A DNA stretch of 15,000 nucleotides from Baffinella frigidus. Its lineage: Eukaryota > Cryptophyceae > Cryptomonadales > Baffinellaceae. A program made the translations under genes and the position numbers. Positions 3,901-9,222 of this stretch are shown here, one piece after another; positions within the stretch are counted from its first letter, which is position 1, and each line of letters begins with the position of its first letter. The DNA is taken from assembly GCA_026770585.1 (NCBI GenBank), contig MU647237.1, forward strand, positions 94,817-109,816, in the 5' to 3' direction. Under the pieces are notes generated by a model. That model was given only the letters and a program-made list of their open reading frames with translations. It did no database searches and was not told the origin of the DNA.

Positions 3901-6825
3901 CATCTTCTTGTACTTGTGTACGGGGTGCGCTTCCGGCAGCGCCTGCGATGGACCCACGCCCTTCAGATTCCATTTTGGAAAATGTTTGATTTACATTATC
4001 TTCTTGGCGTCCCTCTGGGAGAGCCTGCGATACATTCAAAAGGTGACGGTGTGGTACTAACACCGTCAACTTTCGCCAGGGGCACCTGCTTGTACTTAGG
4101 CGCGGGGTGGCCTTCCGGGAGCGCCTGCCAGGAGGGTTTCGGGCTTCGGGTTTCGGGTTGAGGGTTGAGGGTTGAGGGTTTGGGTCAAGTGCGTGGGGCG
4201 GCACGTGCCCGGGTTAGTTCGGCAGCAGTGAAACACTGTGCGCGGGGTGCCCTTCCGGGAAAGCCTGCGAGAGGCCCACCACGCCAGAGTGTTCGAGGGG
4301 GTCAATTTTTTATTGCATGCCAGGACACGCTCGTTGACTTTGGGAAACCATTGCCTTGCGGAGGAATTGACTTTTGGCAACCCCTTCGAAGAATCTGGCG
4401 TGGCACGCATGCCATGTGGAAACAGGTTTGATTAAAATCACATTCGTGCTATCTTCGGGGTGGTGTTCGTACTATGGTACAGCTATGTCGAGGTTAAGAT
4501 AGCAAATTTCACTATAAAGATATCACAAAACGGTATTCAACGTTGACCCGGTTTCCGTATTAGATTTCACAGGAAAACGGTTTTAATTTAAAACTTTTGA
4601 TTCAATGAAAATTACTACACGAATGCTTGAATATTACTAGTTAAACTCATCATGTGTAGTAAATTTCATTGCCAGATTTTTTTAATTTAAACCGTTTCCC
4701 TTTGAGATTCCCCGCTCCTTTGAGGGGGAGAGGATTTCCTGATGCCTCAAGGGTGGTCCTCTGCTCCTAGAACTAGCCCTACCATCATTTCGAGTAACCC
4801 TCAGAGGAGGGTTGCTTGAAAGGGTTACTCCAAAGTAGGAGCCTATCGCGGTGTGTGTCCATAATTTCGAGATACCCTCAGAGGACAGGAATCTCTCCTC
4901 TCCACACAGATTGATTCGCAGGTGGTCCACTCTCAAACCCCTGTACCCTTGGGGGGGAGAGCGCGCGCGCGCGGGAGAGAGAGGGGGCGGGAGAGGGGGA
5001 GGGGGGGGAGAGAGAGAGAGACGGAGAGAAAGGGGGGGAGAGAGCGAGAGCAGCAATCAAACACTGGCACCCTGGTACCTGGGTGATCTTCAGCTGAGCC
5101 TTGCTCAGGGGGTTCACATCTTCAGTGGTGTAGGGCACGTTGAGGTAGTCCAGCACTGTCTTGATCTGCTTGGGGGTTTAGGGCTTAGGGTTTCCACGCA
5201 AGACTGTGAGGGGTCTTTTTCAAACGTCGATTTCTTCAGGGTTTTCGAAGAGCCCGGCCCAGGGCCATCTGGACCAAAAATTGACAAACGGCTCCAAGAA
5301 CGGGGTAAGGGCTCCAAGAACGGGTCAGGAATGCCCCCACGAAGGGCCTTGCGTGGGGGAGTTGGGGGGGGGGTTCGGGTTAAGGTTTAGGAATTAGGGC
5401 ACGTTGAGGTAGTCCAGCACTGTCTTGATCTGCTGGTTTAGGGCGTAGGGTTCGGGGGGTTTGTTTATTTGACAGTAGAGGAAGAACTGATAAATAAGAG
5501 ATGTCTTTCTGATTGCTATGATCCACTCGAGAATGCTGGAGGAATCTATTTACATGTGGGGTTGTAAATGTGTGTACCAGGATAGGGTACTCTAACCTCG
5601 TGAATGCGCTAATTTTGCAGAGTTACGTGACCAATCAACGAAAGTTACTACGCAAATGCCCATGTTTCAGAGTATATCTGTTTTAAATGGGCCCCGCTAG
5701 CATTCTCGTGTGGATACTCTTCCTATAGTTTGCAGATTTGGGTACGTTCTGCGAGGATTGGGGGTTGGGTTCAGGGTTGAGGGTTGAGAGTTGAGGGTTG
5801 AGGGCACGTTGAGCTAGTCCAGCACTGTGTTGATCTGCTTCGGGGTTTAGGGGTTGGATTTGGGGTCTGGGGTTTGGGGTTTGGGGTTTGGGGTTTGAGA
5901 TTTGGGGGCTAGGTTTTGGGGTTTGGGTTTTGGGTTTTGGGGTTCGGGGCTTGGGGTTAGGGTTTGGGTTTAGGGTTTGGGGTTTAGGGTTTAGGGTTTG
6001 GAGTTTAGGGTTTAGGGTTTGGGGTTTAGGGTTGAGGGTTCAGCTCTTGATCTGCTTCGGGGTTTGGGGTTTGGATTTTGGTTTGGGGGGGGTTGGGGTT
6101 TGGGGGTCAGGGGTTGGGGTTCAGGGTTTGGGGTTTAGGGGTTTGGGTTCAGGGTTCATAGTTTAGGGTTTAGGATATAAGGTTTAAGGTTTAGGGCACA
6201 GTGAGGTAGTCCAGCACTGTCTTGATCTGCTTCGGGGTTTGGGGTTTGGGGGTTAGGAGTTGGGGGTTGGGGTTTGGGGTATAGGGTTTAGGGTTTAGGG
6301 TTTAGGGTTTAGTGTTTAGGGTTTAGGGTTTAGGGTTTAGGATTTAGGATTTAGGGTTTAGGGTTCAGGGCAAAGTGAGGTAATCAAGCAACGTCTTAAT
6401 CTGCAGGTTAGAATTCAGGCTTGAGGGGTGCAGGGTGCAGGGTGCAGGGTGTAAGCTGAGGCAGGGCTAGAAGGATTTGTACTGGGTGCGGCAGTGCCCC
6501 CGCAAATCCTGGAAACCCTAGCTCTGCCTCAGTCGGGTTGGTTGACTGTTCTCAAGTTGACATGCTGGGTCTGCGATAAAACCCCGTCAACTTTGGAGCG
6601 AGAAACAGCCAAGGCTCACCAAATTGGTGAGCCCAAACAGACTGAGATGTCTAGCTCTGTCTAGACATCTCAGACGGAGCTAGAGTAAGAGTACCCCCCC
6701 CTACAAATCCTGGAAATCTTAAACGATTTCCAGCCAAGTGCTTTACGGCGGAGGGCGGGTGGACGGGCAGCTGCCTTGCAGCAGAAGGGGCAGATCTCGT
6801 ACTGCAGGATCTTGACGTCCTTCCC
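884..6825 (-). CDS. PTGES2: Prostaglandin E synthase 2-like protein (glutaredoxin/GST fold), five exons recovered, partial
   Basis: Minus-strand gene: join of 6825-6775, 5165-5079, 3633-3514, 1562-1482 and 940-884, giving 132 residues with no frame break; all four junctions are phase 0. Seen: YEICPFCCK (redox CPFC), LDYLNVPY, VNPLSK, YKKVPLA (the cis-proline of the thioredoxin fold), ADSPVILDQLL, a KKWMEWADK helix, and LLFPNLTRNFTESY. This order matches membrane-associated PGE synthase 2 proteins of animals and plants, in which the first Cys of CPFC is the active residue. Relative to that family there are about eight to ten extra residues (ALPEDHPAH region) before YKKVP. The N-terminal targeting region is unclear, and the C-terminal GST helices are missing, presumably left of the window. 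In algae the true reaction is unknown; a GSH-linked redox role is inference. Exons sit in repeat-filled introns with many partial exon copies. Confidence 0.85.
951..1471 (+). repeat. Telomere-like repeat tract between PTGES2-like exons 5 and 4
   Basis: Degenerate GGGTTAG, GGGTTTA, GGGTTACG and GGTTTGGGGTT units carrying the exon 5 fragments. The plus strand is G-rich. No other coding match seen. Confidence 0.85.
993..1342 (-). pseudogene. Series of acceptor-side partial copies of PTGES2-like exon 5
   Basis: Five fragments in G-rich repeat. 1183-1160 reads ELAVLLFP after CACCAG. 1342-1328 reads ELAVR but its acceptor AG is mutated to GG. 1245-1240 keeps CAACAG|GAGCTC. 1057-1052 keeps CAACAG|GAGCTA. 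1007-993 keeps only the GCAGTGCTCCT core. All lose the exon's end and pass into CCCTAAA-like repeat. Confidence 0.75.
1482..1562 (-). CDS. PTGES2: PTGES2-like exon 4 (KKWMEWADK)
   Basis: 81 bp, 27 codons. Acceptor AAACCAG|GAC, donor GATAAG|GTACCT. It matches the conserved K-W-x-x-W-A-D helix of the PGES2 C-terminal domain. A shortened copy of its first ~23 bp lies upstream at 1681-1703, with its own CAG acceptor and a 4-base shift that would break the frame. A further small exon between exons 3 and 4 cannot be excluded, but none is needed by the frame. Confidence 0.85.
1563..1885 (+). repeat. Telomere-like repeat tract upstream of PTGES2-like exon 4
   Basis: GGGTTGA, GGGTTTA, GGGTTCG and GGTTTGGG units, closely packed from 1715 to 1880, interrupted by the partial exon 4 copy at 1681-1703. 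In transcript sense it forms the pyrimidine-rich (CCCTAAA/CCCCAAA) end of the intron. Confidence 0.85.
1681..1703 (-). pseudogene. Acceptor-side partial copy of PTGES2-like exon 4
   Basis: Minus strand AAAGCAG|GACGCAGCGCGG then ACACACAGTTG, matching the first ~25 bp of exon 4 but 4 bases shorter, so out of frame with it. It then passes straight into CCTAAACCCC repeat. Confidence 0.75.
1886..2338. other. Unique-looking intronic stretch
   Basis: No telomere-like repeat and no convincing exon except a short ectopic exon 2 fragment (2206-2226). It contains the GAGGCAGAGCTAG / GGGGCAGAGCTGGG motif, which recurs near 2645, 2874, 6458 and 6520 and appears to belong to a dispersed element. A minus-strand frame of 94 codons crosses it, but it reads from repeat into repeat and I do not call it a gene. 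Confidence 0.5.
2206..2226 (-). pseudogene. Ectopic fragment of PTGES2-like exon 2
   Basis: Minus strand CCCCAG|ATTAAGACAGTGCTTGAC, then TAC, reads IKTVLDY after a CAG acceptor. It lies in the intron between exons 3 and 4, outside the exon 2 cluster, and is followed by unrelated sequence rather than telomere-like repeat. Confidence 0.7.
2339..2546. mobile_element. Fold-back (MITE-like) element, ~47-bp terminal inverted repeats
   Basis: The left arm (from 2339) begins CCTCGTTAACTAGAGCTATT and continues CCGGTAGGACTTGTCGCGTTTTCGA. The right arm (to 2546) is its near-exact inverse, with about two mismatches. Total ~208 bp. The interior has short repeats of CGAAGTCT and GATTTCA. No transposase. 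A further TTAACGAGGAGC lies at about 2628-2640. Confidence 0.85.
2551..2590. repeat. 39-bp dispersed direct repeat, copy 1
   Basis: Starts ACGCCAGAGTGTTCG and ends in a T-run followed by ATTGCATG. The second copy is at 4282-4319 with one base change and one T fewer. It marks a segment shared by two different introns of the PTGES2-like gene. Confidence 0.8.
2661..3030. mobile_element. Composite inverted-repeat element, 31-bp outer arms
   Basis: The left arm 2661-2691 (CCGGGGAAAGCCCAGAATAA, then CCCGGATGTAG) and right arm 2999-3030 are inverse copies with one or two differences. Inside are a second, perfect fold-back (2716-2812), two ~38-bp spaced copies of GCAGG(C/A)TACGAAGGGATT (2855 and 2893), and a near-palindrome TTGGTTGGATATCAACCAA at 2912-2930. 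A 14-bp palindrome, CACAGCTAGCTGTG, lies just outside at 2644-2657. No protein is encoded. Confidence 0.75.
2716..2812. mobile_element. Perfect 26-bp fold-back nested in the 2661-3030 element
   Basis: The arms ATCTGGTTTTAGATTCGTAA plus AGTGGC (2716-2741) and their exact inverse (2787-2812) flank a 45-base loop. The perfect arms suggest a recent origin or ongoing repair between the arms. Confidence 0.88.
3129..3170 (-). pseudogene. Donor-side partial copy of PTGES2-like exon 3
   Basis: Minus strand reads ILE-stop-LLAMLAA then GCG|GTACTC, matching the end of exon 3 (ILDQLLAMLAA|GTATTG), with Gln changed to a TAG stop. It lies at the far side of the 21-bp minisatellite, so the array sits between two copies of the same exon end. 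Confidence 0.85.
3170..3510. repeat. 21-bp minisatellite (AGTCAGCACTATAATACTAGT)
   Basis: About a dozen near-identical head-to-tail units (3250-3510), plus degenerate and inverted units at 3170-3250, including a palindromic junction near 3229-3265 (ATTATAGTGCTGACT against AGTCAGCACTGTAAT). The 21-bp period keeps frames open on both strands: (SSQHYNT)n on plus and (IIVLTTS)n on minus. The minus frame is continuous with exon 3. It begins immediately at the exon 3 donor and is therefore intronic. Confidence 0.92.
3514..3633 (-). CDS. PTGES2: PTGES2-like exon 3 (YKKVPLA, ADSPVILDQLL)
   Basis: 120 bp, 40 codons. Acceptor CCTGGCAG|GCT, donor GCCGCG|GTATTG. It holds the cis-Pro loop (KYKKVPLA) and the helix that follows (DSPVILDQLLAML). 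Five upstream partial copies keep the acceptor and the ALPE(G/A)HP start. One downstream copy of its last ~40 bp lies at 3130-3170, beyond the 21-bp minisatellite. If the intron were retained, the frame continues through the whole minisatellite as (IIVLTTS)n and stops at a TAG inside that downstream copy. Confidence 0.87.
3634..3756 (+). repeat. GGGTTGA-type heptamer tract upstream of PTGES2-like exon 3
   Basis: A homogeneous run of GGGTTGA/GTGTTGA heptamers. In transcript sense it is CCCTCAA / CACTCAA leading into the acceptor CCTCCTGGCAG. This variant differs from the TTTAGGG form in neighbouring introns. Confidence 0.88.
3832..4264 (-). pseudogene. Five acceptor-side partial copies of PTGES2-like exon 3
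   Basis: Each has CAG followed by the exon 3 start. 4264-4238 reads AFPEGHPAH. 4124-4074 reads ALPEGHPAPKYKQVPLA. 4024-4004 reads ALPEGRQ. 3942-3901 reads ALPEAHPVHKYKKM. 3845-3832 reads ALPKG then stop. Upstream intron sequence (CGCCCTTCAGATTCCA on plus at 3857 and 3957) is duplicated with them, giving a ~98-bp tandem unit. None has the exon's end or a clear donor. The 4124-4074 copy keeps 17 clean codons and could be a cryptic exon. Confidence 0.85.
4135..4195 (+). repeat. Short telomere-like tract (GGGTTTCGGGTTGAGG)
   Basis: GGGTTTCG, GGGCTTCG and GGGTTGA units directly upstream, in transcript sense, of the 4124-4074 exon 3 copy, reproducing the arrangement upstream of the true exon. Confidence 0.8.
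4282..4396. repeat. Dispersed repeats: 39-bp copy 2 and GACTTTTGG-family copy
   Basis: 4282-4319 repeats 2551-2590. 4340-4396 repeats the 340-416 block (CATTGCC, then GGAATTGACTTTTGGC, then CTTCGAAGAATCTGG). Their adjacency suggests the two are parts of one larger dispersed element. Confidence 0.75.
4571..4700. mobile_element. AT-rich fold-back element, ~50-bp arms
   Basis: The left arm 4571-4620 (GGAAAACGGTTTTAATTTAA, later AATGAAAATTACTACAC) and right arm 4652-4700 are inverse copies with several mismatches around a ~30-base loop. The AATGAAARTTACTACRC motif also occurs at 5638 and in the fold-back at 12966-13154. Confidence 0.8.
4755..4885. repeat. Diverged MITE-related segment with direct repeats
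   Basis: ATCATTTCGAGTAACCCTCA (4791) and ATAATTTCGAGATACCCTCA (4860) are direct repeats ~70 bp apart. GAGTAACCCT/AGGGTTACTC form a 10-bp inverted pair (about 4798-4838). AGCCTATCGCGGTGTGTGTCC resembles ACCCTATGGCGGTGCGTGTCC at 8368 and CCTAGGGCGATGCGTGTC at 9360, linking it to the 8.3-10 kb element cluster. Confidence 0.55.
4950..5050 (+). repeat. Purine-rich GA/GC low-complexity tract
   Basis: Runs of GAGAGA, GCGCGC and G-runs. On the transcribed sense strand it is a CT tract starting about 29 bases after the exon 2 donor. The Arg/Glu/Gly-rich and Ser/Pro/Leu-rich frames through it are composition artefacts. Confidence 0.9.
5079..5165 (-). CDS. PTGES2: PTGES2-like exon 2 (LDYLNVPY...VNPLSK)
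   Basis: 87 bp, 29 codons, phase 0 at both ends. Acceptor CCAAGCAG|ATC, donor CCCAG|GTACCA. It carries the first helix after the CPFC motif and the VNP strand. The donor is followed at once (plus strand 4950-5050) by a purine-rich GA tract. Five truncated acceptor-side copies lie upstream at 5429, 5834, 6051, 6226 and 6400, and one ectopic copy at 2206-2226. Only this copy runs through to a donor. Confidence 0.88.
5211..5335 (+). repeat. Dispersed repeat, GGCTCCAAGAACGGG family
   Basis: CTTCAGGGTTTTCGAAGAGC, then AAATTGACAAACGGCTCCAAGA, then a second GGGCTCCAAGAACGGG. It matches in inverse orientation 7407-7535 over about 120 bp with many substitutions. Copies in two different regions mark it as a mobile or spread repeat; no protein is recognised. 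Confidence 0.7.
5336..6450 (+). repeat. Telomere-like repeats of PTGES2-like intron 1, with islands
   Basis: Heptamer tracts at 5370-5396, 5436-5460, 5756-5800, 5840-6042, 6060-6193, 6227-6366 and 6402-6450. They are TTTAGGG-rich at 6285-6365, GGGTTTG-rich at 5860-6010 and GGGTGCA at 6430-6450. They alternate with partial exon 2 copies. The island 5461-5750 is unique-looking, AT-richer sequence with a short inverted pair (CCACTCGAGAATGCTGG near 5522 against CTAGCATTCTCGTGTGG near 5697) and no gene. Confidence 0.88.
5397..6400 (-). pseudogene. Five acceptor-side partial copies of PTGES2-like exon 2
   Basis: 6400-6368 reads IKTLLDYLTLP. 6226-6194 reads IKTVLDYLTVP. 6051-6043 keeps only IKS. 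5834-5802 reads INTVLD-stop-LNVP. 5429-5397 reads IKTVLDYLNVP. All follow a CAG, usually AAGCAG. The four longer ones stop matching after the codons for V/L-P, at CCC of CCCTA, and continue as CCCTAA or CCCTCA repeat. Confidence 0.9.
6456..6532. mobile_element. Small fold-back element (CTGAGGCAGRGCTAG arms)
   Basis: CTGAGGCAGGGCTAG ... AGGATTTGT (left) pairs with CAAATCCT ... CTAGCTCTGCCTCAG (right). The motif recurs at 2160, 2874 and 6653, and CAAATCCTGGAAA occurs again at 6703, so this is one member of a small family. Confidence 0.75.
6614..6673. repeat. Two adjacent perfect hairpins
   Basis: GCTCACC-AAATT-GGTGAGC (6614-6632) and CTGAGATGTCTAG-CTCTGT-CTAGACATCTCAG (6642-6673). The segment from about 6570 (ACCCCGTCAACTTTGGAGCG) resembles 13275-13355, where the hairpin is diverged. 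Likely ends of a transposable element rather than a terminator, given the eukaryotic setting. Confidence 0.7.
6775..6825 (-). CDS. PTGES2: PTGES2-like exon with CPFC motif
   Basis: Reads GKDVKILQYEICPFCCK if the exon begins after the acceptor CCGCTGCAG. Alternatively the frame stays open up to an ATG at 6936-6934 through an Arg-rich stretch (MPRGSLGSAERRRR), which could be a transit peptide and first exon. The 3' end is set by family alignment: CPFCCK joins directly to IKTVLDY of the next exon. That puts the donor at AAG|GCAGCT, a GC rather than GT donor; the nearest downstream GT would add residues the family lacks. Confidence 0.8.
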
Positions 6826-6849
6826 CTGCAGCGGCTTCGCGCTGCGCCA

Positions 6850-7400
6850 CGCCCGCAACGTCAGGCGGGGGGGGGTGTATCTACCGGCAGGGAGGCGCCT
6901 CCTTCTTTCTGCACTGCCAAGCGATCCCCGTGGCACACAGCCGGCATGGCAACGCAGGAGAGCAGAGCGTTCGCCGATGCGTCTAGCAACAGCACGGGAG
7001 ACGCGCGCGGAAGCCCGCGGACGGTAAACTCAGTCCGGAAAAACAGCTCGTGGGGGGGCGCGCACATCTCGGCTCCCGCAGCTTGCGTGACCACGGAACG
7101 GCTCCAGAACGCCTCTGCGAAACAACGTCACGTCACAACCGCGCGTTTCACCCACTTGGCACCACCACCCATTTGGCAGAGGCGCCCTCACACAGCCAGG
7201 CACCCACAGGATCCTCTTTGTGGGACGCGCCGGGATTTGGGTTCGGAGAAAGCACCAGCGACAGGGATGCGGAAGATAGACGGGGACACGTAGGCCGCAG
7301 CGGCGAATGGTGCGGCCGCGCCAACGACCCGCACGAGGCGCGTGACGGCGAGGCGAGAGACCCCGCGCGCAGCCATGAGAAAGCGCTTTGTGCGATCCTG
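6850..7400. other. GC-rich region upstream of the PTGES2-like gene, no gene assigned
   Basis: No telomere-like repeats. Several overlapping frames are open on both strands, as expected from high GC; none has a recognisable motif. The 5' exon(s) and promoter of the PTGES2-like gene are expected here on the minus strand. The nearest in-frame ATG is at 6936-6934, but I cannot fix the start. Confidence 0.5.
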
Positions 7401-7406
7401 AAAGGG

Positions 7407-7535
7407 ATTGGTACGCATTCCAGTTTGGTTCTTGGAGCCATTGGTCTGTTTTTGGAGCTGTTTGTCCACTTTTGGCCGTGAATCCGCAAGCTCTTCTCAA
7501 AAACCTGTGCAAATTGACTTTTGAAATACCCCCCC
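7407..7535 (-). repeat. Dispersed repeat, GGCTCCAAGAACGGG family (inverted copy)
   Basis: On the minus strand: TTTTGAGAAGAGCTTGCGGA, then GTGGACAAACAGCTCCAAAAA, then TGGCTCCAAGAACC, matching 5211-5335. It overlaps the upstream part of the open frame that leads into the 7607-7915 ORF, so that upstream frame should not be taken as protein. Confidence 0.7.
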
Positions 7536-7606
7536 TTCAACCTGCTGAAGCGTTTTTTTTCGATCAAGGCATCCCACCACGGTCCTGCTCCGCTCAGCCT
7601 TACGCC

Positions 7607-7915
7607 ATGAAGAACGTCAAGCACACGATGGAAGGCGCGCCGCCCCCGCTCCGCGGGTGGATCGCGCCGTCCCCGCCCTCCGGCTCGGGCGCGCTCGAGG
7701 AGTTTGACTTCTTCAAGCCGTTTTTCGGGAGCTCCGCCAGCTCCAAGGAAGCGCTTCACCTGACCTCGTTCCCGGGCGACGTTGCGGGTTCCGGGCTGCC
7801 GGTGGGCTTCTCGTGGGCTTCGCCGAGCAACCCTGCGCGGTTCAACATGTTCCTCCGCCGCACCGAAGACGCCTACGCCCGCGCGCTGAACAGCGTGCGC
7901 GCTGACGCCCTGTAG
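7607..7915 (+). CDS. Unidentified 102-residue protein or last exon
   Basis: Open frame ATG at 7607 to TAG at 7915. I do not recognise it. Features seen: Pro/Gly-rich start (APPPLRGW), a Phe-rich acidic-to-basic stretch (EEFDFFKPFFG), and a helical-looking, charged C-terminus (RRTEDAYARALNSVRADAL). Codon third positions are strongly G/C, unlike the repeats around it, which favours real coding. A CTCAG just before (7592-7596) could be a splice acceptor, making this a terminal exon with the true start further upstream. A 9-bp-range hairpin (CAGGCGCA/TGCGCCTG, 7936-7960) lies 20 bases after the stop. It is transcribed divergently from the PTGES2-like gene. Confidence 0.5.
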   Translation: MKNVKHTMEGAPPPLRGWIAPSPPSGSGALEEFDFFKPFFGSSASSKEALHLTSFPGDVAGSGLPVGFSWASPSNPARFNMFLRRTEDAYARALNSVRADAL

Positions 7916-8340
7916 AGGCGTGTCTCTACTCACCACAGGCGCAGCCTCTGCTTGCGCCTGCTCGGGCTGATCAGCACAGTAGGCGGGCTGACCTGCAGCG
8001 CTTTCGGGGAGATGCGCGAGGTGGGGTGGGTGGGGTGAGGGTGAGGGTGAGCCTCTAGCAGCGAGGCTACTCTTGCCGCAAGCGAGCGCAGCACGCAGCC
8101 AACGCAGTGGGGGGCGGGTACTCCGGTTTGTGCCCGGATTCGTTGTTTGTGGCTCGAGCGGATCTAAGCCAATTTACGGGGCTCAGAAGCCGGCATGACG
8201 CTGCGTGAAAGCTGCAGATAAAGCAATCGCGTCCCCTTCTCTGCCTCCCACGATCTCGGCCTCGACCTCTGCAGCTGCGCCGGTGTGCCTCGCTCACCCC
8301 TAGAACCTCCACCAAATGGCCATCCAACACCAGCCCCTGC
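7916..8340. other. Intergenic region, no gene seen
   Basis: Mixed GC-rich sequence with the 7936-7960 hairpin, a short GGTGGGGTGAGGGTGAGG tract (8020-8050) and no supported coding region. The minus-strand frame at 8330-8067 is Arg/Gly-rich with no motif. Confidence 0.5.
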
Positions 8341-8476
8341 TCCTCGCCTAGAATAGCCCTACTTTAGCACCCTATGGCGGTGCGTGTCCTTGATACCGAG
8401 CAGCCCCTGCATCGTGCAGGGATTCCTCGCTCACAAGAAACCGCGCCCATCGCTCGGCGTGGCCTCGCCCGGCCGA

Positions 8477-8615
8477 TACAGGGGTACCTTGCTCATAAGA
8501 AACAGCCCCCCCCATAGGACCACCATAGGGCCCTCGGCATAGGCCTACTGTAGGGTCCTAGGGGAAGGCGCTTTCTCCTAGTGGGTGCAGTTTTTTATGA
8601 GCGAGGTACCCCTGT
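8477..8615. mobile_element. MITE-like element, copy 1 (TACAGGGGTACCTTGCTCAT ends)
   Basis: Terminal inverted repeat of ~26 bp: TACAGGGGTACCTTGCTCAT... at the left and ...ATGAGCGAGGTACCCCTGTA at the right. The interior is rich in CCTAGG, CCTACTGTAGGG and TAGGGTCCTA palindromes. No ORF of its own; the open frame starting in its right end (MSEVPLY) is read-through. A relic of the same end lies at 8414-8446. Confidence 0.88.
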
Positions 8616-8662
8616 ACTCAGGCCCCCAGATACCCGCATCGCCCGGATGTACATGTGTGGTA

Positions 8663-8768
8663 ATACCCCTTAAGTGGCCAGACCCCCAATTTTGCGGGCC
8701 AAGAGGTCCTAGGCAGGTCCTATGGCCCTACGGTAGGGCGTATGAGCCTACCGGCCACTTAAGGGATA
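8663..8768. mobile_element. Second inverted-repeat element (ACCCCTTAAGTGGCC ends)
   Basis: ATACCCCTTAAGTGGCC at the left and GGCCACTTAAGGG at the right, 106 bp, with an internal CCCTACGGTAGGG palindrome. Just left of it, CAGATACCCGCATCGCCCGG (8627) is repeated at 8916, so this element sits in only one of two copies of a duplicated flank. Confidence 0.78.
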
Positions 8769-9042
8769 GAGGTGTTGGTGGGACTGGCCACGGAACCGTA
8801 CAGCTCGCTTTTGTGTAGGCGGGGTCGTGCGTAAAGTCAACAATCAACTTAAAGACTTATGCGCTCCTCGATCCTCCATAGCGCCCGAGCTCACTCGGAC
8901 GCCCTCTGTTTCCCAGATACCCGCATCGCCCGGATGTACACGTGTGCGCTGCAACACTACTTCACGAAAAGTAGACTCACTTCTCGAAAGCCTAGCGGAG
9001 GCAAGATCCAAGGCAAAAGTCTCTCGGCCCGCTCCGGGCTCT

Positions 9043-9166
9043 CTACAGGGGTACCTCGCTCAAAAGAAACCGCCTCCTCCTAGGACCCTACAGTAGGACT
9101 ATGTCTAGGGCCTTATGGTGGCACTAGGGGGGGGGGCGGTTTCTTATGAGCGAGGTACCCCTGCAG
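9043..9166. mobile_element. MITE-like element, copy 2
   Basis: CTACAGGGGTACCTCGCTCA at the left and TGAGCGAGGTACCCCTGCAG at the right; 124 bp. The interior has CCTAGGACCCTACAGTAGGA and a G-run before the right arm. Same family as copy 1. Confidence 0.9.
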
Positions 9167-9222
9167 ACTTCACTCTTGCCGCCAGCGCCACCCTACTCAC
9201 AGTGCGCTGAGGTCCTGTGCTC

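Noticed and set aside
4682-5390. Ser/Pro/Leu- and Arg/Glu/Gly-rich frames
   Set aside because: They come from the GA tract at 4950-5050; only the exon at 5079-5165 within one of them is supported.
5888-6166. Gly/Phe/Trp/Leu-rich frames (also 10156-10486, 12192-12524)
   Set aside because: They are translations of GGGTTTGGGGTTT-type repeats in all frames; the same composition appears wherever the repeat does.
6642-6673. Rho-independent terminator
   Set aside because: A strong stem but no T-run, in a eukaryotic intron or flank; better explained as an element end.
7148-7936. 262-residue minus-strand frame
   Set aside because: It is the shadow of the 7607-7915 ORF in GC-rich DNA plus a dispersed repeat at 7407-7535; no motif and Arg-rich composition.
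8585-8818. Plus-strand frame beginning in MITE copy 1 (MSEVPLY)
   Set aside because: The frame is read out of the conserved element end through a second element; no evidence of a protein.
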